From G963677325 sp963810555 (GTDB taxonomy: Bacteria; Bacteroidota; Bacteroidia; Bacteroidales; Prolixibacteraceae), in NCBI GenBank assembly GCA_963810555.1, contig CAWENX010000009.1, positions 248,001-312,000 on the forward strand: DNA of 64,000 bases, written 5' to 3'. Positions 1 to 8,369 of this stretch are shown here, piece after piece. Every line of letters begins with the position of its first letter. The stretch's first letter is position 1. Under the pieces are notes generated by a model that saw only the letters and a list, made by a program, of their open reading frames with translations, was not told the origin of the DNA and did not search any database. A program made the position numbers and the translations under genes.

Positions 1-1
1 G

Positions 2-199
2 GCCACAAGAATCCAGGGAACCATCAACACCCTCCTGACAGGACTTATTCTGATTTGTGTTTTGCTGATTATAACGGAGGCCATCCCCAAATGGATCAAA
101 GGAAAGCCAAAATTCAGGCTCTCTGAAGGAGACATGGCAGTCGCTGAGCCTGTCGCAGTTGAATCTGAAGAAATTGAGGCGGACAAAGTAATTACCTAA
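2..199 (+). CDS. cstA: CstA-like carbon starvation/peptide transporter, C-terminal end only
   Basis: The first 66 codons are open from the window edge to a TAA. The 65 residues begin ATRIQGTINT, continue into one hydrophobic helix (LLTGLILICVLLII) and end in an acidic, charged tail. The family assignment rests on resemblance of this last helix and its preceding TRIQGT segment to the C-terminus of CstA-type peptide and pyruvate transporters, which are large polytopic inner-membrane proteins. The start and most of the gene lie outside the window. Another polytopic transporter is possible; the membrane-protein nature is firmer than the family name. Confidence 0.55.
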   Translation, partial: ATRIQGTINTLLTGLILICVLLIITEAIPKWIKGKPKFRLSEGDMAVAEPVAVESEEIEADKVIT

Positions 200-314
200 A
201 GTCTGTCTGCCTGAAAATCCGGATATTATTTATTTTGTGCACCTTTTTTAAAGAGTCAGGCGCTTATACATTGCGCTGCCATCCGGTTTTTTCATTTATA
301 ACAACCCCATGATT

Positions 315-423
315 TCTCCGGTGATTATTCGTAGACTATACATAGATTATTCGTAGTTTATTCGTATAACATACGAATGATCTACGAATAATATACGAAT
401 AATCTACGAATAAAGACCGGAGA
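315..423. repeat. Large inverted repeat built of 11-bp-pitch units (ATTCGTA / TACGAAT)
   Basis: ATTCGTA-type words start at 327, 338 (degenerate), 349 and 360. Their reverse complement TACGAAT starts at 372, 383, 394 and 405. Pitch is exactly 11 bp and the mirror centre is 369. A fifth, different word is also mirrored on the same pitch: CTCCGGT at 316 and ACCGGAG at 416. The whole 109-bp segment can fold into one long hairpin. There is no T-run and no nearby gene end that would make it an ordinary terminator. Confidence 0.9.
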
Positions 424-485
424 TGGTAGGGCGAAATATAGATAGAAAAAGGGGCGAAGTTCAGATTCGGAATGTTGGTATATTA

Positions 486-518
486 ATCCCCGAAAGGGTT
501 CCAAACCCTTTCGGGGAT
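486..518. repeat. Perfect 15-bp stem-loop
   Basis: A 15-bp arm (486-500) and its exact reverse complement (504-518) enclose the loop CCA. The arm begins ATCCCCGAAAGGG. It is too far from the transporter stop at 199 to be its obvious terminator and has no T-tract. It resembles the smaller GATCCCGA-type palindromes found elsewhere in the window. Confidence 0.75.
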
Positions 519-553
519 GAGGAAGAGGTTAATTGTTGTCGTCAATAGATTCT

Positions 554-726
554 CTCTGCTCCCGATTGCATCGCGTGGTTTTTATGAGCAGTCCCGCATG
601 TGCGGGATTTGTCAAATGAGCCCAAATTACAAATTTCATAATCCGGAGGGTGTTTATTTTATTTTGTAAGTTTTGCTGCTGTGTAATGGTTAGATGTATT
701 TACCCGAAACTATAATGCCACACGAT
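554..726. repeat. Direct repeat copy 1 flanking the toxin-antitoxin pair
   Basis: About 170 bp that recurs at 1531-1705 with a few substitutions and short indels. Shared blocks include a TCCCGCA/TGCGGGA hairpin (592-607) and a long identical stretch at 608-660. It does not code for a recognisable protein. Confidence 0.85.
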
Positions 727-829
727 CAATCGAGCGGCAACGGAGGGACAGGAAGCAAATGCCGCCCTCATGACCAATGATTTGTTCTTAATTATCAATT
801 CATTCACCCCTGATAATCCTAACAAAATA

Positions 830-861
830 TTTGGATAATTGTAACTTATAAGTTACATTTG
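830..861 (+). promoter_or_regulatory. Promoter with overlapping 16-bp palindromic operator for the toxin-antitoxin genes
   Basis: TTTG at 830-833, a 20-bp spacer and TACATTTG at 854-861 match the Bacteroidota -33/-7 promoter. A perfect palindrome, GTAACTTATAAGTTAC (841-856), fills the spacer and overlaps the -7 box. By analogy with other type II systems it is a likely operator for the HTH antitoxin encoded downstream; that part is inference. Confidence 0.7.
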
Positions 862-879
862 CATGGTATTGAATCATTC

Positions 880-1221
880 ATGGAGAAAATCCGCGAAATA
901 GTAGCATATAAAAACTATTTTGAAGATTTCTTGATCAAACAGCCAGCTAAGGTTCAGGATAAAATCTTCAAAATATTAGAGGCTATTGAGACATTAGAGC
1001 GGATTCCGGCAAACTATTTAAAACTCGTTGCAGGAACAGGCGGACTCTATGAAGCGCGTATTCAATTGGGAACTGACATTTGGCGTGTATTTTGTTTTTT
1101 CGACAGCGGCAGATTAGTAATCCTGCTCAATGGATTCCAGAAAAAGACACGAAAAACGCCAAAAAATGAAATTGAAAAGGCAGTAACTTTAATGAAAGAG
1201 TATTATGAAAACAGAAAATAA
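880..1221 (+). CDS. HigB/RelE-like toxin (phage-derived Gp49-like family)
   Basis: 113 residues from the ATG at 880. An upstream TTG at 859 is in frame but lies inside the -7 promoter box, so it cannot be the start. The fold signature is that of Gp49-like/HigB mRNA interferases: an N-terminal helical part, then GLYEARIQLG and DIWRVFCFFDSGRLVILLNGFQKK, the core beta strands, and a C-terminal helix with a KKTRKTP segment. Members cleave ribosome-bound mRNA. The antitoxin gene overlaps its 3' end by 17 bp. This toxin-first order is typical of HigBA, and the pair lies between two direct repeats. Confidence 0.85.
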   Translation: MEKIREIVAYKNYFEDFLIKQPAKVQDKIFKILEAIETLERIPANYLKLVAGTGGLYEARIQLGTDIWRVFCFFDSGRLVILLNGFQKKTRKTPKNEIEKAVTLMKEYYENRK

Positions 1222-1516
1222 GAGCAAAGACATTTCCACATGGTCTGAAATTAAAGACAAGGTTTATGGGGAAAAAGGGACAGAACGACGAGACAACCTG
1301 GAACGGGAAGCTGAATCATTCAGGATTGGTCTGTTGTTAAAAAAGGCAAGGGAGTCGCGTAATATGACACAGGAAGAATTAGGCCGGATAATTGACAAAA
1401 AAAGAACTTACATTTCGCGTATTGAGAACAATGGAAGCAATATTACACTGAGTACTCTTTTTGATATTGTTGAAAGGGGACTGGGCGGGAAAGTGAATAT
1501 TTCTATAGATGTATAA
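1205..1516 (+). CDS. XRE-family HTH antitoxin (HigA-like)
   Basis: 103 residues. The N-terminal ~40 residues are charged and probably flexible. Residues ~43-98 form a Cro/C1-type helix-turn-helix (LLLKKARESRNMTQEELG, then KKRTYISRIENNGSNITLSTLFDIVERGL). The start overlaps the toxin gene by 17 bp, so translation is probably coupled. HTH antitoxins of this kind neutralise the toxin and repress their own promoter; the perfect palindrome at 841-856 is the obvious site. The second flanking repeat begins 15 bp after the stop. Confidence 0.88.
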   Translation: MKTENKSKDISTWSEIKDKVYGEKGTERRDNLEREAESFRIGLLLKKARESRNMTQEELGRIIDKKRTYISRIENNGSNITLSTLFDIVERGLGGKVNISIDV

Positions 1517-1530
1517 TTCTAATTGTATTA

Positions 1531-1705
1531 CTCTGCTCCCGCGGATTGCATCACGTGGTTTTTATGAGCAGTCCCGCAGGTGCGGGATTTGTCAAATGAG
1601 CCCAAATTACAAATTTCATAATCCGGAGGGTGTTTATTTTTAAGTTTTGCTGTTGTGGAATCATTAGATGTATTTACCCGAAACTATAATGTCGCATGGT
1701 GCAAT
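1531..1705. repeat. Direct repeat copy 2 flanking the toxin-antitoxin pair
   Basis: Second copy of the 554-726 repeat in the same orientation, with a small insertion near 1541 and deletion of about 5 bp near 1641. The remaining sequence up to the SDR stop at 1947 shows no coding signal or structure that I can name. Confidence 0.85.
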
Positions 1706-1946
1706 CTTACCGCAGCGATGGCAATAGAGCTGACGAAAAATATTTATAAATTAACCCATACTTTGCCTGACACAAAATGACCTCAGAATTTAACCTTAAG
1801 AAGGGATGATGATCAAAAGTCGATTTATTCAATTCTCAACAAGTTCTATTAGGGTGTTGCATTGCGCAAAACCGGTAAATATTTGCCAATTTTATACACA
1901 TAACACATTATTCTATTCCCGGTGTTCTTTGCTCTATGTACCTGGA

Positions 1947-2744
1947 CTAACCGCCATGTGCAAAATCCGCAAAAAGTTCCATTCCTCCATCTACAAACAG
2001 GGTTTCACCGGTTACATAATCAGCCTCATCGGAGGCAAGCCAAACGACAGCTGAAGCAATGTCTTCCACCTTACCCGCGCGGCCGAAAGGAATCTTCCGC
2101 ATAATTTGTTCCCTGGCTACCGGATCATTAAAATTTTCCCTATTTATGGCGGTTTTTACTGCTCCCGGTGCAACCGCATTGGCCCTGATTTTATATGGAG
2201 CCAGCTCCTGTGCAACAGTTTTCATTAACATGGCGGCGCCTGCTTTGGCTGCACAATAATTAGCCCGCTTGGCCCATGGAATGTTCTGGTGGACAGAAGT
2301 GATAAATACCATCACTCCCGATGAATGGCTATCGTCGTCAGACTGCTGTTCCATGAAGATACGGGAAGCTTCACGGGAACACAAAAAATGACCTGTTAAA
2401 TCCACTCCAATAACTGCGTTCCAGTCGTCTAAGGTCATATCTATAAAATTTCGATCTTTTTGGCGCCCCGCATTATTCACTAAAATATCGAGCCGTCCAA
2501 ACTGATTTTTTATATACGAAAACATATTTTTAACTTCATCTTCGCGACTGATATCAGTCCTAATTTTTGCGGCGCTGCCGCCTTCTGCCTTAATTTTCTG
2601 AACGACTTCTTCAGCCGCCTCTTCCTTGTCAAGGTAGTTTATAATTACGTGGCTTCCTTCGTAACCAAAACGCAGTGCGATGGCTTTCCCAATGCCCGAC
2701 GCAGCGCCGGTTACCAATGCTATTTTATTTTCAAGTAATTTCAT
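1947..2744 (-). CDS. Short-chain dehydrogenase/reductase, glucose 1-dehydrogenase-like
   Basis: 265 residues, a classical SDR. The cofactor motif TGAASGIG is at 12-19, NNAG at 90-93, catalytic Ser150, and Tyr163/Lys167 in YCAAK. The C-terminal segment (GRAGKVEDIASAVVWLASDEADYVTGETLFVDGGM) is typical of glucose 1-dehydrogenase and 3-oxoacyl reductase relatives, so the substrate is uncertain. It lies 15 bp downstream of the GH15 gene on the same strand and is surely cotranscribed with it. That pairing favours a sugar substrate such as glucose released by the GH15 enzyme, but this is inference from context. Confidence 0.88.
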   Translation of the reverse strand: MKLLENKIALVTGAASGIGKAIALRFGYEGSHVIINYLDKEEAAEEVVQKIKAEGGSAAKIRTDISREDEVKNMFSYIKNQFGRLDILVNNAGRQKDRNFIDMTLDDWNAVIGVDLTGHFLCSREASRIFMEQQSDDDSHSSGVMVFITSVHQNIPWAKRANYCAAKAGAAMLMKTVAQELAPYKIRANAVAPGAVKTAINRENFNDPVAREQIMRKIPFGRAGKVEDIASAVVWLASDEADYVTGETLFVDGGMELFADFAHGG

Positions 2745-2759
2745 AATTCCTTTTATCGA

Positions 2760-4604
2760 TTATTCCTTTTTTGTTTTTAATATGTTGTCTTGTTCCATTA
2801 ACATTCGGAGCTGTTGAGCGGCGCTTATGAGTCCAAGGTGTGTAAATGCCTGTGGAAAGTTACCGAGAAGTTCTCCTTTTAAACTAATTTGTTCGGAATA
2901 CAATCCTACATGATTAGAATATCCCAGCATTTTTTCGAAATAAAGAATGGCTTTGTCCACTTCACCCGATTTGGCCAGACATTCGATATACCAAAATGAA
3001 CACATCGAAAACGTTCCTTCTTCGCCTGAAAAACCATCACTGGCGCCGTCCTCAAGTTTATAACGATACACCAGCGAATCGGTTACAAGCTCTTTTTCAA
3101 TGGCCCGTAATGTGGAAATCCAGCGCGGTTCCTTCGGACTGAGCATACGCATCAGTGGAATAAGCAGCGCCGATGCATCAAGGGTGTTAGCCCCGCGGTA
3201 TTGCACAAAGGCTTTTCGCTTGTCATTCCAGTAGTTGTTAAAAACTTCATTAAAAATTTCGTCCCGCGTATTGTGCCAACGTTCAAGGGGAGCCGGGAAC
3301 GAACGGTTTTCGGCAATCAGAATTCCACGATCAATGGCTACCCACGACATCACTTTTGAAATCAAAAACTCTCTTTTATCGTCCCGTACTTCCCAAATGC
3401 CACGATCTTTTTCTTTCCAGTTTTCGCATACAAAGTCGATGAATTTCATCAGGCTCTTCCAAAATTCATAACTAATGGGTTCTGCATTTTTGTTATAAAT
3501 GTATATGGTATCAACCAGTTCTCCGTAAATATCGAGCTGAAACTGGCTAAACGCGCCGTTTCCTGTGCGAACAGGCGCTGAGCCTTTGTATCCTTCGAGG
3601 TGTTTCAGTTGAGTTTCCCTGAGGTCGGTTGAGCCATCCACACGGTACATAAGTTTAAGTTCGCTGGCCGATTTTATTTCGAGACTGCGCTGCTGAATCC
3701 ACGAAATAAATTGACGCGCTTCATCGGTGTAGCCCAGTTGCAGGAAACTACGCATGGTAAAAGCAGCATCACGAATCCAGGTAAATCGGTAGTCCCAGTT
3801 TCTTTCGCCGCCAATACGTTCAGGCAATCCGAAGGTAGCCGCTGCCACTGTTGAACCGTACCGGCTCGAGGTAAGCAGTTTCAGCGTAATTGCCGAACGG
3901 TTGACGACATCCTGCCAGCGTCCGCTGTAGGTTGATTTATTAACCCAGTTTCGCCAAAAACGAACGGTTTTTTCAAAACTCTCTTCTGTATAATATTTAA
4001 GACTTTTGGGTTTTGCCGTATTTCCCGATTCTTCGGACGCTACCAAAACAATTTTAACTTCATCCTTTGATTTTAGCGCTATTTCAGTCGATATGCAATT
4101 GTCCCCGATTTTGAAATCCAAATCATTAAGCAACTGAAAAGTTAATTTTTCTTTACCTTTGCTTTTAACCACAAGCATTCCGTTTTTATTCTCAGCAGTA
4201 AAACCATTCCTTCCATAGTTGAAACGTGGATTTATTTCGATGCGGAAAGTATGTTTTCCTTTAATTATTTTAAGTTTTCGAACCAGAACCAACGTGTTTT
4301 CCTCCTCAGCCAAAGGCATAAAATCAGTAAGTTCGGCTATTCCGTCACTGGTAAGATAACGAGTGAGCAATACTGCGGTGTCGGGCAAATACAACTGTTT
4401 ATGATTCACTGCGACATCTTTCACAGCAATAGAGAAAAATCCACCTTTTTCTTTGTCGAGTAACGCTCCAAATAACGTTGGCGAATCAAACCGGGTAAAA
4501 GGCATAAAGTCAATTGACCCTTGTTTCGATACCAGCGCTGTAGTACTCAGATTACCAATCAATCCGTAATCTTCAATTGGATAATATTTTTTCACATTCG
4601 TCAT
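2760..4604 (-). CDS. GH15 family glycoside hydrolase (glucoamylase/trehalase-like)
   Basis: 614 residues without a signal peptide, so cytoplasmic. The N-terminal beta-sandwich region (IEDYGLIGNLSTTALVSKQGSIDFMPFTRFDSP) is the usual GH15 start. The (alpha/alpha)6 catalytic domain carries GGERNWDYRFTWIRDAAFT near residues 265-285 and a C-terminal FPQAFTHLGLISAA block. Members hydrolyse alpha-glucosides such as maltodextrin or trehalose by inversion. The gene heads a two-gene operon with the downstream SDR. Length is normal for the family and the frame is intact. Confidence 0.9.
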   Translation of the reverse strand: MTNVKKYYPIEDYGLIGNLSTTALVSKQGSIDFMPFTRFDSPTLFGALLDKEKGGFFSIAVKDVAVNHKQLYLPDTAVLLTRYLTSDGIAELTDFMPLAEEENTLVLVRKLKIIKGKHTFRIEINPRFNYGRNGFTAENKNGMLVVKSKGKEKLTFQLLNDLDFKIGDNCISTEIALKSKDEVKIVLVASEESGNTAKPKSLKYYTEESFEKTVRFWRNWVNKSTYSGRWQDVVNRSAITLKLLTSSRYGSTVAAATFGLPERIGGERNWDYRFTWIRDAAFTMRSFLQLGYTDEARQFISWIQQRSLEIKSASELKLMYRVDGSTDLRETQLKHLEGYKGSAPVRTGNGAFSQFQLDIYGELVDTIYIYNKNAEPISYEFWKSLMKFIDFVCENWKEKDRGIWEVRDDKREFLISKVMSWVAIDRGILIAENRSFPAPLERWHNTRDEIFNEVFNNYWNDKRKAFVQYRGANTLDASALLIPLMRMLSPKEPRWISTLRAIEKELVTDSLVYRYKLEDGASDGFSGEEGTFSMCSFWYIECLAKSGEVDKAILYFEKMLGYSNHVGLYSEQISLKGELLGNFPQAFTHLGLISAAQQLRMLMEQDNILKTKKE

Positions 4605-4780
4605 AACAAGCAGATTAATTTAATTCTTATTCTACACATAGACAGCAATGATCTAATTACCAAAACTTTACATATCAAATTCCATGCCAAAACTCTGATT
4701 TTGTTAAAATGCATTGTTTAGGGATTCAAAGCCATTATCATTTTCGGGTAGGATATGTCTGTTAAGCAAGCAGTTATGAC

Positions 4781-5125
4781 ATGACTGCCATCGGGTTGCA
4801 TGAGCATTATAAACGACGTTCTATCAGTGAGACATGGATTGAGCAGGTAAAAGTGCACACGATGGCCGGAAGTACGCTGATTGAAGACTTCCGGGCAAAT
4901 GATGTATTATGGCAGTTAAGCGCATTGACCTATAACATATCAGTAATGATGCGTCAACGGAAAAATGAATTTAAACGACAGGAGCACAGCACTTTTATTG
5001 ATTGGTTTATTGCAGTGCCTGCCAAAATAACCATTAGCGGACATCAAATTGAACTTAAAATGTATGAACACCATTTTAATAAAGCCGACTGGGAAGAGCT
5101 TGACCAACTCTTCGAAGTGGCATAA
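4781..5125 (+). pseudogene. IS1380-family transposase C-terminal fragment
   Basis: 114 residues resembling only the last quarter of an IS1380-type DDE transposase: the SETWIEQVK segment, then NDVLWQLSALTYNISVMMRQ, WFIAVPAKI and the terminal YEHHFNKADWEEL. No N-terminal or catalytic part is found upstream up to the GH15 start at 4604, and no inverted terminal repeat could be placed. It is a relic left after deletion of the rest of the element. Confidence 0.75.
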
Positions 5126-5165
5126 AAAAGAAGGAAGGAGGAAAATATATAATATGCTCTGCTGG

Positions 5166-5609
5166 TCAAAGCTCATTATAATCCGGAATCTCAGTCAGAA
5201 ATATATAACCAAGCATATCCTGATCGATTTTACAGCAATAATGGTTCATTCCGTTGGTAACTATAAGGTATTTCACTTTCAAGTCAAAATTGTACCTCAC
5301 TATCTGGTCGAAAGCAGCCTGCGAAATCTTAACCTCCGACGCCTTGCATTCAATAATAGCCAGGGGTGCTCCCGATTTAGTATAAATAACAGCATCGCTT
5401 CTGAAATTAAGCCGGTTCATCCGGACAGGATGCTCAATGGCTATCAAAGCAGAGGGGTAATTTTTTTCCGTGATAAGATAACGTATGAAATTCTGTCTTA
5501 CCCATTCTTCAGGAGTTAAAACGACCCATTTCTGACGTATCGCATCAAAAATGTATCTTTTATTGCTTCTTTCTTTAATTCTGAACGAATATTGAGGTAG
5601 ATTTAACAT
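5166..5609 (-). CDS. Small HSDR_N-like protein with PD-(D/E)XK nuclease motif
   Basis: 147 residues resembling the N-terminal domain of type I restriction enzyme R subunits as a stand-alone protein. RSDAVIY supplies the Asp and AIIECKA supplies the E-x-K of a PD-(D/E)XK active site, followed by ISQAAFDQIVRYNFDLKVKYLIVTNG. No helicase domain or hsdM/hsdS gene lies nearby, so it is not a working restriction system. From memory, such proteins are often encoded next to holA in Bacteroidota; here AMP nucleosidase stands between. The role is unknown. Confidence 0.82.
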   Translation of the reverse strand: MLNLPQYSFRIKERSNKRYIFDAIRQKWVVLTPEEWVRQNFIRYLITEKNYPSALIAIEHPVRMNRLNFRSDAVIYTKSGAPLAIIECKASEVKISQAAFDQIVRYNFDLKVKYLIVTNGMNHYCCKIDQDMLGYIFLTEIPDYNEL

Positions 5610-5648
5610 CAGGTTGTTATTTAAACTGTATAAAGCTAATAATAATTA

Positions 5649-5713
5649 CGATCCCGATAACTATCTGGAGAATGACGGATGACGAATTAAAAGCAGAGGG
5701 CAGAGGGCAAAGA
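5649..5713. repeat. REP-like motif and 7-bp-pitch repeats
   Basis: At 5649-5668 lies ATCCCGATAACTATC, whose near-identical inverted copy is at 6581-6602. It is followed by GATGACG-type heptads and two GCAGAGG units plus a variant on a 7-bp pitch (5693-5713). Noncoding. Confidence 0.6.
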
Positions 5714-5787
5714 ACTCTGAAATTTTGTCTAATTCTTTTATCTTTTAGCTTTATTTTGTAAAAAAGCAGATAATTTTGTAAAAATAA

Positions 5788-6561
5788 ATGATGAAAACAA
5801 AAGACGATATTGTTAAGAATTGGCTCCCGCGATATACCGGCCGTGAACTTGAAGATTTCAGCGAACATATCCTGTTGACAAACTTTCAGCATTATGTTGA
5901 AATATTCGCTGAGAAATTTGATGTCCCCGTTATCGGGGAAGATAAAACGATGCCCAATGCAAGGGCAAACGGAATCACCATTATCAATTTTGGAATGGGG
6001 AGCCCCAATGCAGCCACAATCATGGACCTGCTCAGCGCGGTGATGCCAAAAGCAGTTCTGCTGCTGGGGAAGTGCGGCGGTTTGAAGCGAAGAAGCCAGT
6101 TAGGCGACCTGATCCTTCCCATAGCGGCTATCCGGAGCGACGGGACTTCCAACGATTATTTTCCGCCAGAAGTTCCTGCCCTGCCTGCTTTCAGCCTTCA
6201 ACGGGCAGTCTCTTCAACAATCCGTGATTTGGGCCTCGATTACTGGACGGGAACAGTTCTTACCACGAACAAAAGGGTCTGGGAATATGACGAACGCTTT
6301 AAAAAATATCTGGCCAATATGCGTGCAATGGCCATTGATATGGAAACTGCCACTATCTTTATGGTCGGATTTTATAATCAGATACCCACCGGAGCTCTTT
6401 TACTGGTCTCGGACGCACCCATGATTTCCACGGGAATCAAAACCGAAGCAAGCGACAGGGAAGTAACCACACGCTTTGCAAAAACCCATCTTGAAATAGG
6501 GATTGGTGCATTGACAGAAATTATTACTGACGGCCGGTCGGTTAAACATTTGAAATTCTAA
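5788..6561 (+). CDS. amn: AMP nucleosidase
   Basis: 257 residues of the short Bacteroidota form of AMP nucleosidase, which hydrolyses AMP to adenine and ribose 5-phosphate. The nucleoside phosphorylase fold is visible in IINFGMGSPNAATIMDLL, VLLLGKCGGLKRRSQLGDLILP (substrate and phosphate-side loop), MAIDMETATIF (purine and ribose recognition, with Met-Glu-Thr) and LLLVSDAP near the C-terminus. It starts at one of two adjacent ATG codons (5788 or 5791). A TAATTTTG box at 5771-5778 is present but too close to the start to be a convincing -7 element. Confidence 0.9.
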   Translation: MMKTKDDIVKNWLPRYTGRELEDFSEHILLTNFQHYVEIFAEKFDVPVIGEDKTMPNARANGITIINFGMGSPNAATIMDLLSAVMPKAVLLLGKCGGLKRRSQLGDLILPIAAIRSDGTSNDYFPPEVPALPAFSLQRAVSSTIRDLGLDYWTGTVLTTNKRVWEYDERFKKYLANMRAMAIDMETATIFMVGFYNQIPTGALLLVSDAPMISTGIKTEASDREVTTRFAKTHLEIGIGALTEIITDGRSVKHLKF

Positions 6562-6580
6562 AAATTCGTGTAATTTGTCT

Positions 6581-6602
6581 CCCGATAGTTACCGGGATCG
6601 TG
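6581..6602. repeat. REP-like palindromic motif
   Basis: CCCGATAGTTACCGGGATC, the inverted counterpart of the motif at 5649-5668. The two copies bracket the AMP nucleosidase gene. Confidence 0.55.
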
Positions 6603-6614
6603 TAATTCGTTAAT

Positions 6615-7619
6615 ATGGATTTTAATCAGATCATAAATGATTTAAAGAAAGGGAAAACAGCTCCCGTCTATTTTCTGGAAGGAACAGAACCCTATTTTAT
6701 TGACCGGATCAGCGATTATATAACAGATAATATACTTACTGAAGATGAAAAGGGATTCAACCAGACCATCCTGTACGGAAAAGATCTGACAATCGACACT
6801 ATCCTGACTGCAGCTAAAAGGTTTCCTATGATGGCCGAAAGACAAGTGGTGGTTGTAAGGGAAGCCCAGAATATCAAGAATATAGAACAGATTACACCCT
6901 ATATCGAACGGCCGTTGATGTCAACGATACTGGTTATCTGCCATAAATACAAAAACATTGATAAACGGAAGAAGCTTTATAAAGCCGTTCAAAAATCAGG
7001 TATTTATTTTGAATCCAAACCTTTATACGACAATCAGATACCGGCATGGATAACAAAATATCTGCAGTCGCAGAATTACGGAATCGATCCTCGTGCCGCC
7101 CAGCTTATAGCTGATTATGTAGGGAGCGACCTGAAACGCATCGTTAACGAACTTGAAAAAGTAACGATTTCTCTTGTCCCCGGCACGAGTATTATGCCGC
7201 AGGATGTCGAAAAAAATATTGGCATCAGCAAGGATTTTAATTCCTTCGAATTGCAAAACGCATTGGGGAAAAAGGATCTTTTAAAATCGAACCGCATTAT
7301 TAATTATTTCATCGATAATGAGAAAATGCACCCATTCCCTTTAATTATCGGGATGCTGACGAATTTTTTCAGGAAACTGCTTTTATATCATTCGGCTGAG
7401 AATAAATCAAACACGGCTCTTTTAGCACAAAAGCTTGGAGTAACACCTTTCTTTCTGAATGATTATATCACTGCGGCACGCAATTATAATCTTGACAAAG
7501 TAATTAATATTATCTTTATGATGCGGGAATACGATTTAAAGTCAAAAGGAGCCAGGGGCGGTAGTATTGAAAATGGTGAACTTCTAAGAGAATTAATATA
7601 TAAAATCTTACACTATTAA
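6615..7619 (+). CDS. holA: DNA polymerase III subunit delta
   Basis: 334 residues, the usual length of the delta clamp-loader subunit. The N-terminal AAA+-like domain shows PVYFLEGTEPYFIDRI and an FPMMAERQVVVVREAQ strand. The lid contains YGIDPRAAQLIADYVGSDLKRIVNELEK, and the C-terminal helical collar domain ends in LKSKGARGGSIENGELLRELIYKIL. Delta opens the sliding clamp within the clamp-loader complex. The rhomboid gene follows after 3 bp, so the two are likely cotranscribed. Confidence 0.93.
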   Translation: MDFNQIINDLKKGKTAPVYFLEGTEPYFIDRISDYITDNILTEDEKGFNQTILYGKDLTIDTILTAAKRFPMMAERQVVVVREAQNIKNIEQITPYIERPLMSTILVICHKYKNIDKRKKLYKAVQKSGIYFESKPLYDNQIPAWITKYLQSQNYGIDPRAAQLIADYVGSDLKRIVNELEKVTISLVPGTSIMPQDVEKNIGISKDFNSFELQNALGKKDLLKSNRIINYFIDNEKMHPFPLIIGMLTNFFRKLLLYHSAENKSNTALLAQKLGVTPFFLNDYITAARNYNLDKVINIIFMMREYDLKSKGARGGSIENGELLRELIYKILHY

Positions 7620-7622
7620 GTT

Positions 7623-8240
7623 ATGGGTTCAATAACAATAATGCTGATTATTATTATCGTAATAACTTCAGTGGCAGCTTTTTATCAACATGAAATCATG
7701 GAGAAGCTGCAGTTCAGTTCCTTCCTTGTTTATCACAGGAAACAATATTACCGGCTTATAAGCCATGCATTTGTCCATGCCAATTGGGAACATCTTATTA
7801 TAAACATGATTGTTCTCTGGTCGTTTGGAACAGTAGTGGAACGCTACTTTAATAATTATTTCGGGGGAAACGGCATTTATTATTATCTTTTTCTCTTTTT
7901 CGGTTCAGTCATTTTCTCAAGCCTTTGGTCATTATTCAAGCAAAAGAATAATTATTATTACAATGCTGTCGGAGCCTCTGGTGCCGTTTCAGCAGTACTT
8001 TTCTCGGCAATATTTTTTAATCCCTGGAGCTCGATTTATTTTTTTGGATTATTGCCCGTTCCGGGAATTATCTTCGGAGCGGCTTATCTCTATTACTCCT
8101 GGTATATGAGCAGGAAAAAGTCAGATAATATTGGACACGATGCCCATTTTCTCGGCGCTGTTTTTGGATTTTTCCTCCCCATTATTATCAGGCCCCAGCT
8201 TTTTATGGATTTTCTCGATATGTTGTTCAGAACATCATAA
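7623..8240 (+). CDS. Rhomboid-family intramembrane serine protease
   Basis: 205 residues and about six membrane helices. The family pattern is complete: HAFVHANWEH at residues 48-57, catalytic Ser119 in GASG (117-120), and catalytic His175 in HDAHFLGA. Rhomboids cleave membrane proteins inside the bilayer; the substrate here cannot be deduced. It starts 3 bp after holA, so its expression is probably tied to that housekeeping gene. Confidence 0.92.
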   Translation: MGSITIMLIIIIVITSVAAFYQHEIMEKLQFSSFLVYHRKQYYRLISHAFVHANWEHLIINMIVLWSFGTVVERYFNNYFGGNGIYYYLFLFFGSVIFSSLWSLFKQKNNYYYNAVGASGAVSAVLFSAIFFNPWSSIYFFGLLPVPGIIFGAAYLYYSWYMSRKKSDNIGHDAHFLGAVFGFFLPIIIRPQLFMDFLDMLFRTS

Positions 8241-8369
8241 TTAGTAAAGACATAGCGTGCCTAGTCTGTACAACAGTGAACTGTGAAGCTGAAATCTCTG
8301 AAATATTACTAATTGCCTGATGCCAAATGATTTCTTTTTTTATTCTTAATTCTTAATTCTTCAATTTTA

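Noticed and set aside
486..518. Stem-loop as terminator of the CstA-like gene
   Set aside because: It is almost 290 bp after the stop and has no T-tract.
859..879. TTG start at 859 for the toxin gene
   Set aside because: It lies inside the -7 promoter box; the ATG at 880 is downstream of the predicted transcription start.
5166..5609. Type I restriction-modification system
   Set aside because: Only an HSDR_N-like domain is present; no helicase domain, methylase or specificity subunit is encoded nearby.
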